Counted from the first letter of the stretch, positions 33,986 through 41,898 are shown. The stretch is DNA of 64,000 bases from Brevibacillus_H sp049846925 (GCF_049846925.1 NZ_JBNCMT010000021.1:1-64000), one strand, 5' to 3'. Program-made: numbers and translations. The notes: generated by a model from the letters alone, not told the origin.

Positions 33986-34500
33986 TAGAGACCATCTCAA
34001 TTTCAATTGCAAAAAGGGTTAAGGAGCTGCACTCAACTCGCACAGATTCAGTGTATGATATGGCCTACAAGTTATCCATTTTTATAAATAATATCTCCAT
34101 CATTTTCATTTCCTGTTTGGTAGGGCTTGTGACGGGTACATTTTCAGAGACACTTTTGGCCCTGGTCGCATTCGTGCTGCTTAGACGATTTTCAGGTGGT
34201 TCCCATGCGAAGAAATTAACGGCCTGCTTAATTATCTCGACATTTCTAATCTCGTCAATCCCTCATATTCCAACTCCCGAAAGCCTTTTGACACCTATTA
34301 ATTTTATTACGCTTGTATTGGTAGCATTGTTCGCTCCTTCGCATTGCGAAGTTAATGCTATTCCTGACCATGCGAGGCACAAATACAAAATGATTTCTCT
34401 TATACTGGTTGCAACCAATTTCTTCTTTATTGGATCAACAATAATTAGTCTATCATTTTTAGCTCAAGCTCTATTTCTTATTAACTTTCATAGGAGGTGA
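33982..34500 (+). CDS. agrB: AgrB-family peptide-processing membrane protease
   Basis: A 172-residue AgrB-like protein with several membrane helices. The signature RRFSGGSHAKKLTACLI contains the catalytic His and the Cys seven residues later, the spacing of AgrB. It should cut the co-encoded AgrD precursor and cyclise the signal peptide. The start overlaps the upstream membrane gene (ATGA), and its last bases form the ribosome binding site of the AgrD gene. Confidence 0.88.
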   Translation: MIETISISIAKRVKELHSTRTDSVYDMAYKLSIFINNISIIFISCLVGLVTGTFSETLLALVAFVLLRRFSGGSHAKKLTACLIISTFLISSIPHIPTPESLLTPINFITLVLVALFAPSHCEVNAIPDHARHKYKMISLILVATNFFFIGSTIISLSFLAQALFLINFHRR

Positions 34501-34507
34501 AACAGAC

Positions 34508-34654
34508 ATGTACAAAAAAATCTTCAATTGGTCCGCTCTTGTAACCCCATTTTTTAGTTTAGCTCTTTTGGTGATTGACAATGCTGAGAAGATTAGTACC
34601 CTAAAGTGGTTCGTAGGTGTACCGAATCTACCAGAAGAACTGAAAAACAAGTGA
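34508..34654 (+). CDS. agrD: AgrD-like autoinducer precursor (Ser-type)
   Basis: A 48-residue peptide starting MYKKIFNWSALV. AGGAGGTGA lies 7 bases before ATG. It has the AgrD plan: an amphipathic N-terminal helix (1-24), a central signal region, and a charged tail (GVPNLPEELKNK) like the VPKEL tail of staphylococcal AgrD. There is no Cys, so cyclisation would have to use Ser30 (STLKWF region), giving a lactone as in some staphylococci and enterococci. The exact mature peptide cannot be read. Confidence 0.75.
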   Translation: MYKKIFNWSALVTPFFSLALLVIDNAEKISTLKWFVGVPNLPEELKNK

Positions 34655-34658
34655 TGAT

Positions 34659-35039
34659 ATGGCGTCAATTAAGATTACCGGTATTCGTTTTGATCGACAA
34701 GAAGGGTTATCTGATTATCATGAGTTTGATTTAGACGATATTTTCTTTGTCACGTCGTTTAAAGCACCAAATACCTCTAATCGATCATTGGTTTTCCACA
34801 CCCGATTTGGTAAATTTCATCCCATTAGTACACTCGAACAGATCAGAGAAGAATGGGGTATTTATGGTTTCATAGCACTTGATACAGTCAATGTTGTTAA
34901 CGTGAAACACATCAAATACATCGAAAAAAGTATTTTTTGGATTCGAGCATATTTTGAAGACGGGTCATTTACTACGGTATCCAGACCACGATACCATTTA
35001 GTTAAGGATCTTCCAGGTAAGACTATCCATTCCGGATAG
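34659..35039 (+). CDS. Stand-alone LytTR DNA-binding protein
   Basis: A 126-residue protein with only a LytTR-type domain: FIALDTVNVVNVKHIKYIEKSIFWIRAYFEDGSFTTVSRPRYHLV carries the VN...I and dG...vSR hallmarks. It lacks a receiver domain. It begins 4 bases after agrD and probably depends on coupled translation since the ribosome binding site is poor. It may regulate the quorum-sensing cassette or the cargo downstream. Its stop lies inside the terminator stem. Confidence 0.75.
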   Translation: MASIKITGIRFDRQEGLSDYHEFDLDDIFFVTSFKAPNTSNRSLVFHTRFGKFHPISTLEQIREEWGIYGFIALDTVNVVNVKHIKYIEKSIFWIRAYFEDGSFTTVSRPRYHLVKDLPGKTIHSG

Positions 35040-35047
35040 TCTTTTTT
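35019..35047 (+). terminator. Terminator of the agr-like cassette
   Basis: AAGACTATCC/GGATAGTCTT with an ATTCC loop and six T. The group II intron begins four bases after the T run. Confidence 0.88.
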
Positions 35048-35050
35048 GAT

Positions 35051-36938
35051 GTGCGCCCAGCATGGGCGATAACTCTAAGGTGAAAGTCCTGAACGGGGGT
35101 TGGCTGTACCAACCGTTAGCTTAAGACAAGGGTGTCGACCGTGAGGTCGAATCTGAAGGAAGTCGGAGGCAAAGTCCCGACCTGAGGTACACGAACCCAA
35201 TTTGAGGCTGTTGTGTTCGGGCGAGTTTGCATTACAAAACAAAGCCCAATTCAGCCAAGGGACACAGCAGTATACTTGGGCAGGTACGTGGGATGAAAGT
35301 TATCGTTCTTACCTGGGGAGATCTGTGTGATATGCCTTCAATAGTTGGCAACCATCCCATAAAGGGATGCTGAACACACAGAAGTCAGCAGAAGCCATAG
35401 TACCTAAATAGAGGACGCTCGAACAGGGAAGGGCCGAACATCAAGTCAGCATATTCGCTAATCACTTTCGCTACAATGCTATGAAGCAGAATTCCGTTAG
35501 GAACTACTTTTGGATAGTAAGGGTGAAGCCCAGAGGGTACAAGAGAGGGCTGAGCATTGTACGGCAAGACTAGAAGGATATGTGCGGAAGAAAGGATATC
35601 GTATGGAATTGTTGGAAAAAGTCCTATCACGGGAAAATCTAATGGCAGCACTCGCAAGAGTGGAGAAAAACAAAGGATCAGCGGGAATTGACGGTGTTTC
35701 AACTGAACAACTACGCGATTATGTCCGCCAACACTGGGTAGCCATTAAAGACAAGATTATCGCAGGAACTTATAAACCTTCCCCTGTCCGCAGAGTCGAA
35801 ATCCCGAAACCTGACGGAGGAGTAAGGTTGTTAGGCATTCCTACTGTGATAGACCGCTTAATCCAGCAAGCCATTCTCCAAGTCCTCACTCCAATTTTTG
35901 ACCCTCACTTCTCAGAATCCAGCTTTGGCTTTCGTCCAAATCGGGGGGCACATGATGCCATTAGGCAGGCGCAATCTTTTATCTCAGAAGGATATCGAGT
36001 TGTCGTTGATATGGATTTGGAGAAATTCTTCGATAGAGTAAATCATGATGTCTTGATGAGTCGTGTGGCTCGAAAAGTAAAAGATAAGAACTTGTTGAAA
36101 CTAATACGTGCTTACCTACAAGCAGGAATAATGGTAAATGGTATCTGCCTTTCAGCAGATGAAGGAACACCGCAAGGTGGTCCGCTTAGTCCATTATTAG
36201 CAAACATTCTATTGGATGATTTGGACAGAGAACTGGAGAGAAGAGGTCATCGCTTTTGCAGATATGCAGATGATAATAATGTCTACGTAAAGACAAAACG
36301 AGCAGGAGAAAGAGTCAAAGCTAGTATAAAGCAGTTCTTGGAGAGAGTGCTAAAGCTCAAAGTAAATGAGCAAAAGAGTGCAGTCGATCGACCATGGAAA
36401 CGCAAGTTTCTTGGGTTTAGTTTCACCCATCTAAAACAAAGCCGTATTCGTATTCATCCGAAATCCATTTTGAAGCTTAAGGATAAAATTCGTACGATAA
36501 CGAATCCTCTCTGGAGTGTATCTATGGAAGAACGCATTAGAAAGCTTAACCAATATCTAATGGGGTGGATTGGATATTTCGCACTAGCGGATGCAAAGAA
36601 AATTTTGCAGAGAATCGAGGAATGGGTGAGAAGAAGATTGCGCCTTTGCCTGTGGACACAGTGGAAACGAATAAGAACTCGGTATAGGGAACTCCGTTCT
36701 CTTGGAGTAAAACATGCAAACGCTATTGAGATTGCAAATACTCGAAAGGGTGCATGGCGTACCACGAAAACTCCCCATATACACAAAGCCCTTGGCATTG
36801 CCTATTGGCAAGGACAAGGACTTAAGAGTTTAGTACAAAGATATTTGGAAATTCGTCAAGCTTGGTGAACCGCCGTATACCGGACGGTACGTACGGTGGT
36901 GTGAGAGGACGGGGGTTAGTCACCCCCTCCTACTCGAT
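35051..36938 (+). mobile_element. Group IIC intron
   Basis: The 5' end GTGCGCCC and the 3' segment CCGCCGTATACCGG...TACGTACGGTGG (domain V) ending in CCTACTCGAT are typical group II boundaries. It encodes a maturase-reverse transcriptase. Its position just behind a terminator T run, in the same orientation, is the target preference of group IIC introns. The apparent catalytic triad is CGC rather than AGC. Boundaries are estimated to within a few bases. Confidence 0.88.
35603..36868 (+). CDS. ltrA: Group II intron reverse transcriptase/maturase
   Basis: The ATG at 35603 (AAAGGA upstream) gives 421 residues, the usual size of class C proteins that lack an endonuclease domain. The reverse transcriptase active site is RYADDNNVYVKT (~218); conserved blocks SSFGFRPNRGAHDAI, DMDLEKFFDRVNHD and GTPQGGPLSPLLANI are present. 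A maturase X domain follows (~310-400). No HNH domain is seen. The open frame extends to a TTG at 35510 but the family start favours 35603. Confidence 0.92.
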   Translation: MELLEKVLSRENLMAALARVEKNKGSAGIDGVSTEQLRDYVRQHWVAIKDKIIAGTYKPSPVRRVEIPKPDGGVRLLGIPTVIDRLIQQAILQVLTPIFDPHFSESSFGFRPNRGAHDAIRQAQSFISEGYRVVVDMDLEKFFDRVNHDVLMSRVARKVKDKNLLKLIRAYLQAGIMVNGICLSADEGTPQGGPLSPLLANILLDDLDRELERRGHRFCRYADDNNVYVKTKRAGERVKASIKQFLERVLKLKVNEQKSAVDRPWKRKFLGFSFTHLKQSRIRIHPKSILKLKDKIRTITNPLWSVSMEERIRKLNQYLMGWIGYFALADAKKILQRIEEWVRRRLRLCLWTQWKRIRTRYRELRSLGVKHANAIEIANTRKGAWRTTKTPHIHKALGIAYWQGQGLKSLVQRYLEIRQAW

Positions 36939-37062
36939 TAAGTTGGAAATTATACCATAATATGGGATATAAATAAACAAGAAATGAAGCATACCTCAAT
37001 TATGGATTACTAGGAATATATTGCGTGTTAGTATAACTACAAAAGAGAGGGAGGGGAGTACC

Positions 37063-37854
37063 TTGTTTAAGAAAGAGCTATCTGTTTTAGTCGTAGACGA
37101 TTGGGACATTCATCGGAGAATTGCGGTGTCCTTACTTGAGCATTTTCCATTTGTGAGTCAGGTATCAACAGCTAAAAGTGCTGATGAGATGATCAGAAAA
37201 GTTAAGGAAAATCCGGACATTAATTGCTTGGTTATCGATGTTAACCTAGGTGAATATAGTCTTAACGGTATTCAAGCTTACTCAATCCTTTTAGACGAAG
37301 GCTATAATATCCCGGCGATCCTGATCACCGGAGAGAACGTAGATGCATTTGACTCCTATACAGTTGGAGTAATAGATGTAATTTCGAAACGATTTCTGTA
37401 TGATTTTAAAAGAATTAAAAGGGCGTTTGAAAACCTACAACAATATTATTTTTTTAAAGAGTTCAAAGAAAGTGGAGGAATATTTATCCCTGCATATGAT
37501 GGACATACAATAATACATCAGTTTTTAGCTGCCGAAGTTCTTTATATTGAGTCAAAATCTCCAGGGTGCCTTATCCATACCATAAAACAGAATGAGCCGG
37601 TTCCATCTGGAGCCAGTCTAAGAAGTTATGAAGAGTTCTTGGACGAACATAATTCGAGATTTGAAAAACTGTCACGATTTCACTTGGTAAATACGAGTCA
37701 CATTAAGGAATTCAATGGGCAGGATGAAATTACGCTTACTGATGGACATGTCGTGACGATCAGTAATTGCAGTAAGAAACTTGTGATGAACATGACGAAA
37801 AAGAAGACAACTAACTTGGTAGCATCTCTAGTTTTTGGGGAAGGTTCGAATTGA
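37063..37854 (+). CDS. REC-LytTR response regulator
   Basis: The TTG at 37063 has GGGAGGGGAG upstream and gives 263 residues. The receiver domain (residues ~1-120) has the acidic pair VVDDWD, phospho-acceptor Asp in CLVIDVNLGEY and the Lys in VISKRFL. Residues ~155-255 are LytTR-like (EVLYIESKSPGCLI, FHLVNTSHIKEF, LTDGHVVTIS). It is separated from the agr-like genes only by the intron, so it is probably the AgrA-type partner, although no kinase gene is present. Confidence 0.82.
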   Translation: MFKKELSVLVVDDWDIHRRIAVSLLEHFPFVSQVSTAKSADEMIRKVKENPDINCLVIDVNLGEYSLNGIQAYSILLDEGYNIPAILITGENVDAFDSYTVGVIDVISKRFLYDFKRIKRAFENLQQYYFFKEFKESGGIFIPAYDGHTIIHQFLAAEVLYIESKSPGCLIHTIKQNEPVPSGASLRSYEEFLDEHNSRFEKLSRFHLVNTSHIKEFNGQDEITLTDGHVVTISNCSKKLVMNMTKKKTTNLVASLVFGEGSN

Positions 37855-37883
37855 AAGGGTCTCACTTTGAAAAGCTAATACCA

Positions 37884-37945
37884 TTTCGCAGGGGAGCGAA
37901 ACACCTTTCACGGGGTGGTGAAATAGGTTTCACATCCCTGTGAAG
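37884..37945 (+). repeat. Three tandem hairpins (TTTCRC...GYGAAA)
   Basis: TTTCGC/GCGAAA (37884-37901), TTTCAC/GTGAAA (37906-37923) and TTTCAC/GTGAAG (37928-37945) follow one another with 4-base gaps and a 22-base period. Each has a 6-base loop. The block lies in the 246-base region after the response regulator, otherwise without genes. Confidence 0.6.
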
Positions 37946-38002
37946 TGATTGAGATTGGTAGTTGAATGGTAGATTATTTTCGACAATATCCGTGGTACCA
38001 TT

Positions 38003-38031
38003 AGTGATGTAGAAAGTACATCACTTTTTTG
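38003..38031 (+). terminator. Terminator behind the response regulator
   Basis: AGTGATGTA/TACATCACT with a 5-base loop and six T. Confidence 0.8.
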
Positions 38032-38101
38032 TTTGACGATAAATGTAAAACGTTGGATAATGAACACAAACATATGATCGGTTTTTTTGGGGGTGCAGGA
38101 A

Positions 38102-38248
38102 TTGTTTTTTAGACGAAGGGAAAATCAAAATATTAGTAAAGAAGTGGTGGCAGCACTTAGAACTGTTATAGAAAATAAAGAAATTAACCCAGAAGCAAAA
38201 AAAATTATAGAGAAAATAAAAGGGAACCGTTCCTCATTTCTGAGTTGA
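38102..38248 (+). CDS. Small basic hypothetical protein
   Basis: A 48-residue charged frame from TTG (LFFRRRENQNISKEVVAALR) with GGGGGTG 7 bases upstream. It reads like a helical protein. It ends 14 bases inside the convergent XRE gene. No family recognised; the TTG start makes it uncertain. Confidence 0.4.
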   Translation: MFFRRRENQNISKEVVAALRTVIENKEINPEAKKIIEKIKGNRSSFLS

Positions 38249-38611
38249 GCGGTTCCTTGCTTTAATACCTGCGGCATAAGTTAAGGCTTGTTGAATAATA
38301 TCTACCTGTTTATCGGGTGGTAACGAATTTAGAATATCTAATAGTTCTCTGAGTTCTCCAGTAACTGTAGGGTCGTTGGTATAGTCATAATCTTGGGTTT
38401 CATGATCGCTTCTATTGGAACTTTTTCCAGAAATAAAATCAATTGAAACGTTAAATATCTGCGCCATTTGAGAAAGAGTGTCTATATCGGGTTCATTAAT
38501 TTCATTTTCATATTGTGAGATTGTTGATTTAGCTTTATTAAGTCTCTTTGCAAGAGCTTCTTGTGTCATTTTATGTTCTTTGCGTAATTGACGAATCCGT
38601 TGACCATACAT
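38234..38611 (-). CDS. XRE-family repressor (phage-type)
   Basis: The ATG at 38611 (GGAGGTGA 10 bases upstream) gives 125 residues. The N-terminal helix-turn-helix IRQLRKEHKMTQEALAKRLNKAKSTISQYENE is textbook; the C-terminal half is acidic then helical. It is divergent from the Cro-like gene at 38781, and the region between contains two 15-bp palindromes and a promoter, as in a lysogeny-type switch. Confidence 0.88.
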   Translation of the reverse strand: MYGQRIRQLRKEHKMTQEALAKRLNKAKSTISQYENEINEPDIDTLSQMAQIFNVSIDFISGKSSNRSDHETQDYDYTNDPTVTGELRELLDILNSLPPDKQVDIIQQALTYAAGIKARNRSTQK

Positions 38612-38704
38612 AAGCGGATAATCACCTCCATACAGAATTGTACATGGAAAATGAACTAAATAGATAATTCTGAGTGAAAAATTCATAAAAAATGTACTTT
38701 TGTG

Positions 38705-38733
38705 TTGACATTCATGATTCATGAACATATACT
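38705..38733 (+). promoter_or_regulatory. Strong promoter of the Cro-like gene
   Basis: TTGACA-17-TATACT, 5/6 or better at both hexamers. Its spacer is filled by one operator palindrome. Confidence 0.85.
38711..38725. promoter_or_regulatory. Operator 1 of the XRE/Cro switch
   Basis: TTCATGATTCATGAA is a perfect 15-bp palindrome exactly between the -35 and -10 boxes. Confidence 0.75.
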
Positions 38734-38745
38734 TTAATCAAGAAG

Positions 38746-38760
38746 TTCACGAAACGTGAA
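38746..38760. promoter_or_regulatory. Operator 2 of the XRE/Cro switch
   Basis: TTCACGAAACGTGAA is a perfect 15-bp palindrome sharing the TTCA...TGAA ends with operator 1, 35 bases centre to centre, between the promoter and the ribosome binding site. Confidence 0.75.
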
Positions 38761-38780
38761 ATTTACAGGAGGTGAAATTC

Positions 38781-39014
38781 GTGAACAATAAACTGCGTAA
38801 TGCCAGGAAAGGCAAAGGGTTTACCCAGGCAGTAATGGCGAAAAAGTTGGGATACAGTTCAAAAAGTGGATACAGCATGATTGAAACTGGACGTAACACC
38901 CCACCACTTCAAATTGCAATTATGATAGCCAAGTTGGTTGAAAAAACTGTTGAAGAACTTTTTGATGAGAATGAAGTTCACGAATCAAAAACTAGTGCTT
39001 GCCAAACAGCATAA
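38781..39014 (+). CDS. Cro-like XRE regulator
   Basis: The GTG at 38781 is 5 bases after AGGAGGTGA. A 77-residue protein with helix-turn-helix LRNARKGKGFTQAVMAKKLGYSSKSGYSMIETGR and a short tail. It is divergently transcribed from the repressor and driven by a strong promoter carrying the shared operators. Confidence 0.85.
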   Translation: MNNKLRNARKGKGFTQAVMAKKLGYSSKSGYSMIETGRNTPPLQIAIMIAKLVEKTVEELFDENEVHESKTSACQTA

Positions 39015-39119
39015 TAGTAGTTGATTCAGAGCAAATCATCTTTACTACAAAAGGCTTAAAAAATATAGAAAAAGTCAAAGAAAAACTCATCGTTAGTGAT
39101 GCTGTTGAAAGGGGTGAAC

Positions 39120-39278
39120 ATGGTGAAATCTACAAAAAAACTCGGAATGATCGAGAGCGGTTCGAAGGATGAGAAAATTATAATTTCAACAAGAGCATTT
39201 CGCCGTGAATTATTGGAGCAAGCTTTTCGAGAGATTGAAAGAAATAAGGCCCTAAAGAACGGGGCAAAACGAGCATAG
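39120..39278 (+). CDS. Small basic hypothetical protein
   Basis: A 52-residue protein, MVKSTKKLGMIESGSKDEK start, strongly helical and basic at the C-terminus (REIERNKALKNGAKRA). AAAGGGGTGA precedes; the start may be ATG 39120 or GTG 39123. Unknown function. A 49-codon frame without a good start overlaps it from upstream. Confidence 0.5.
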   Translation: MVKSTKKLGMIESGSKDEKIIISTRAFRRELLEQAFREIERNKALKNGAKRA

Positions 39279-39355
39279 TATGTAGAAAAAACTTAACGAT
39301 AAAAAGGGATGACAGAATATTCGAACAGGATACCGTGTACCTCATAAAAACATTT

Positions 39356-39390
39356 GTAGCTGACTCAATCTCCCCAGAAGAGTCAGCTAC
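39356..39390. other. Perfect 11-bp inverted repeat
   Basis: GTAGCTGACTC/GAGTCAGCTAC with a 13-base loop and no T run, in the 252-base stretch 39279-39530 where I see no well-supported gene. Confidence 0.5.
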
Positions 39391-39530
39391 TGATAAAGCC
39401 TATGATACTACATTCACCTAAGAAAATAATATCATGGGCGCCTTTAATAATCCATTAATGTTAAATCTTAACTGGATTTTGGCGCTTATTTTATTACCCA
39501 ATATTAATCACTACAGGTAGGAGGCAATGA

Positions 39531-39743
39531 ATGAGTCAATTTCTAATTGGAAAAAACCTCAGACTTGAACTTTTTAAAAAGGGAATGTCGCAAGAGGAAT
39601 TTGGAGAACAAATTGGCTATTCACAAGGAACTGTTTCGTTGATTGTTACGAACAAAAAGGGGGTGACAATGAAGGAGATTGGTGATTTTGCTAAAGTTCT
39701 ACAAGTAAAAACTGATGTATTACTAAGTAGTCAGAATGACTAA
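39531..39743 (+). CDS. XRE-family mini regulator
   Basis: A 70-residue protein that is essentially one helix-turn-helix domain (LRLELFKKGMSQEEFGEQIGYSQGTVSLIVTNKK). AGGAGG lies 6 bases before ATG. It is the fourth small HTH regulator in 7 kb of the element's left arm. Confidence 0.8.
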   Translation: MSQFLIGKNLRLELFKKGMSQEEFGEQIGYSQGTVSLIVTNKKGVTMKEIGDFAKVLQVKTDVLLSSQND

Positions 39744-39776
39744 CAAGTGGCAGTGGTTACTGAAGGGAGGTGAACT

Positions 39777-39899
39777 ATGAAAGTTCTGCTTCCAGATTCA
39801 TCTCAAAATGTGTTGGTGATCGTCTTCGGCAAAGTAAGTGAAATACGTGAGTACCTAGAAGAATACAAAGAAAAAACCGCCCGTAAACGGACGGCGTAA
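39777..39899 (+). CDS. 40-residue hypothetical peptide
   Basis: AGGGAGGTGA lies 4 bases before ATG. The peptide begins MKVLLPDSSQNVLVIVFGK and ends in a basic ARKRTA tail. It lies 31 bases after the XRE gene and 36 before the next gene, on one strand with them. Function unknown. Confidence 0.5.
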   Translation: MKVLLPDSSQNVLVIVFGKVSEIREYLEEYKEKTARKRTA

Positions 39900-39935
39900 A
39901 ACACCTAAAAAAATCATAACAAAAGGAGCCGACTA

Positions 39936-40169
39936 ATGCAAGGGAGTATGCAAGAAATTCCAATCAAAGTCGATTTGTTTGATGGTGCTGATGGCATAGA
40001 AATTCTTGAAGTCATTGAATCGCTCCGCTTTCAAGCTTTAAATCTCCGAACATCTAATCCGTTTCGTTCTGATTATCTTACTAAGGTTGCTGAAAAATAT
40101 GAACTTATTTTTAAACAGCGACAATCACAGTTACTAAGCCATTTACAATCCATTCATCCAAACTGGTGA
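39936..40169 (+). CDS. Hypothetical protein
   Basis: A 77-residue protein starting MQGSMQEIPIKVDLFDGADG, helical and charged, no membrane segment. AAAAGGAG precedes ATG by 8 bases. Last of the small genes before a 414-base structured non-coding stretch. Not recognised. Confidence 0.6.
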   Translation: MQGSMQEIPIKVDLFDGADGIEILEVIESLRFQALNLRTSNPFRSDYLTKVAEKYELIFKQRQSQLLSHLQSIHPNW

Positions 40170-40583
40170 AATGCCGGTGATCAACCCTCGGCTGGTGGAC
40201 TAATTCGCCCTTTGTGCAGAACATACGTTCTAAAATGCGGAGTTTTCCTCCGCCCAGACACATACAAAATATGCTTTGTATCGTCTGGGGGGTGGATAAC
40301 AATCCTTCCCTTGAACCTTGAAAACTTCATATACGAATGGTTGCGTTATGTGCCCGTAACCTGGTTGAAGAAGCAGTGACCAAATAGGCACGCCTTGACT
40401 CATAGTAAACCCATTACTATGAAGAGCGTGGGTAGCGAGAAAACTTTACTATATTCTGCTTCGGGTTTTCAGCGCCTTGGGAAGCTGAGATGCACATATG
40501 TTACACAGGAGTGATCCTGTGCAAGATTTACAAACATGATTGTACAGCTTGTAGAGGATCAAACCAGAAAGGAGAGAGGGAAA
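40170..40583 (+). other. Structured non-coding region before the cargo operon
   Basis: No credible gene in 414 bases, but a series of hairpins: GCGGAG/CTCCGC (40237-40253) immediately followed by a long CCCAGAC..ATACAAA/TTTGTAT..GTCTGGG stem (40253-40289), CATAGTAA/TTACTATG (40401-40421) and CACAGGA/TCCTGTG (40504-40521). It could be a leader, an untranslated RNA or a regulatory site for the long same-strand operon that follows. Confidence 0.5.
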
Positions 40584-40994
40584 ATGCAACGGAAACTTAT
40601 GACTTCTGAACGAGGCTTTTACATAGCTGAGCGTCAGTCTTGTGAGCATACTTGGAAAAAGTGTAGCGGCTACTTCCGATCTCATGATAGAGCTAAACGT
40701 GCACTTCAGAATCAGAGGCAGCAGAAACGGACGAATAGCCGTTCCTGGCGTGCGGTAATGTATGCCTTAGAAGCACATCCAAACTTACAAGAATACGCCA
40801 AGCAACCTTTTGTTGACAGAGAAAAAGGTCTGATAGACAAGAAGAAGCTACTGGATGCGACGAAGGGTATGCCTTCGAACGAAAAACAACTGGTACACAT
40901 CATTGTCAGGCTTTATGATGTGCAACGGCTGGATCAGGAGCATCAACGAATAGCAAAAGAAGCTACCCGAATATGTTTCGGACTACTTTCATGA
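40584..40994 (+). CDS. Basic hypothetical protein
   Basis: 136 residues. The ATG at 40584 follows AAAGGAGAGAGG. Rich in Arg, Lys and Gln (RSHDRAKRALQNQRQQKRTNSRSW), with scattered Cys and no membrane segment; nucleic-acid binding is possible but not shown. First gene of the rightward cargo run. Not recognised. Confidence 0.65.
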   Translation: MQRKLMTSERGFYIAERQSCEHTWKKCSGYFRSHDRAKRALQNQRQQKRTNSRSWRAVMYALEAHPNLQEYAKQPFVDREKGLIDKKKLLDATKGMPSNEKQLVHIIVRLYDVQRLDQEHQRIAKEATRICFGLLS

Positions 40995-41009
40995 TAAGGA
41001 GGACTATTG

Positions 41010-41876
41010 ATGCCACTAGCAACTCAAACAACAGAAAATAAATTGTCGCTAGAGTCTTTAAACGACAAATTACAGAATCTGCAAGCGGATTTTACGATTC
41101 CGATGATTCAAAGAAAATATTCTTTCGAGGGAAGACCTTGCTATGTCTATCCTCGCCAAATATTTGACAACTTGCAGAAGGAAAACAGCATTTACCTCTA
41201 TACACGCACAGTATCCGAACGGCGCAAACGATTGAAATGGCTGATAGATCTATATTCCGATGAGAAAATTAACTTAACTGTGTTTCATTTCTCCTTGTTC
41301 TGCCTTGATTCAGGTTATCGATATCGTGAGGATAATACCGAGCAAGTCCTAGGCAAACGCCGCTATGAAGTGCTGCAAGGAGTGCCTGAATATGTACTGA
41401 AGACAAACGATGAATTTTTCATTGCAGCATGGTACTCGCTCATTGATCGACTTCCCAATCGGGATTGGTATTACTATCCCCAGTTCGGTCAACTTCGGAT
41501 GCTGTTTCACACGGAATTATTTGAAAGTTACGTAGGAACTTCCTATGAGTGCGACTGGGTTGAACCGATGCCTGGTAAAGAAGAGAAGCATGTACATCGG
41601 TGGACGTCGGAAAAGGACCCGATGGCGCCAGTTGCCAAACGTACTGACATGATCGAAGGTGAAATATGGCTTGCATCAGAAACCGGAGGATTGCGCCATT
41701 ATGTTGAAGATAAACCAATCCACGCTGGTTCTTATATTGAAGTCAAATTCGGGGATGGTTGGATCGCTGGTCGGTATGAATGGTGTTTTGAAAGAGGACA
41801 ACCTATCAGTGTTCATTCTGCAAGGTCAGAGGCGCTTTTTATTCGTGAAGGTCATATCGTCAGAGTGAAACGATAG
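41010..41876 (+). CDS. Hypothetical protein with DUF5348-like C-terminus
   Basis: The ATG at 41010 is 7 bases after AAGGAGG; 288 residues. No signal peptide. The last ~55 residues (IHAGSYIEVKFGDGWIAGRYEWCFERGQ) resemble a small beta domain of the DUF5348 type found in plasmid and conjugative-element proteins. The N-terminal two thirds is aromatic-rich and unrecognised. Confidence 0.65.
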   Translation: MPLATQTTENKLSLESLNDKLQNLQADFTIPMIQRKYSFEGRPCYVYPRQIFDNLQKENSIYLYTRTVSERRKRLKWLIDLYSDEKINLTVFHFSLFCLDSGYRYREDNTEQVLGKRRYEVLQGVPEYVLKTNDEFFIAAWYSLIDRLPNRDWYYYPQFGQLRMLFHTELFESYVGTSYECDWVEPMPGKEEKHVHRWTSEKDPMAPVAKRTDMIEGEIWLASETGGLRHYVEDKPIHAGSYIEVKFGDGWIAGRYEWCFERGQPISVHSARSEALFIREGHIVRVKR

Positions 41877-41898
41877 AACGCTAATGGAGGTGACTCAA

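Noticed and set aside
37884..37945. CRISPR array
   Set aside because: The units are short inverted repeats with 4-base gaps, not direct repeats with unique spacers, and there are no cas genes anywhere in the window.
39310..39420. Short frame reading VYLIKTFVADSISPEESATD
   Set aside because: No ATG/GTG/TTG start with a ribosome binding site, and the region is dominated by an inverted repeat.
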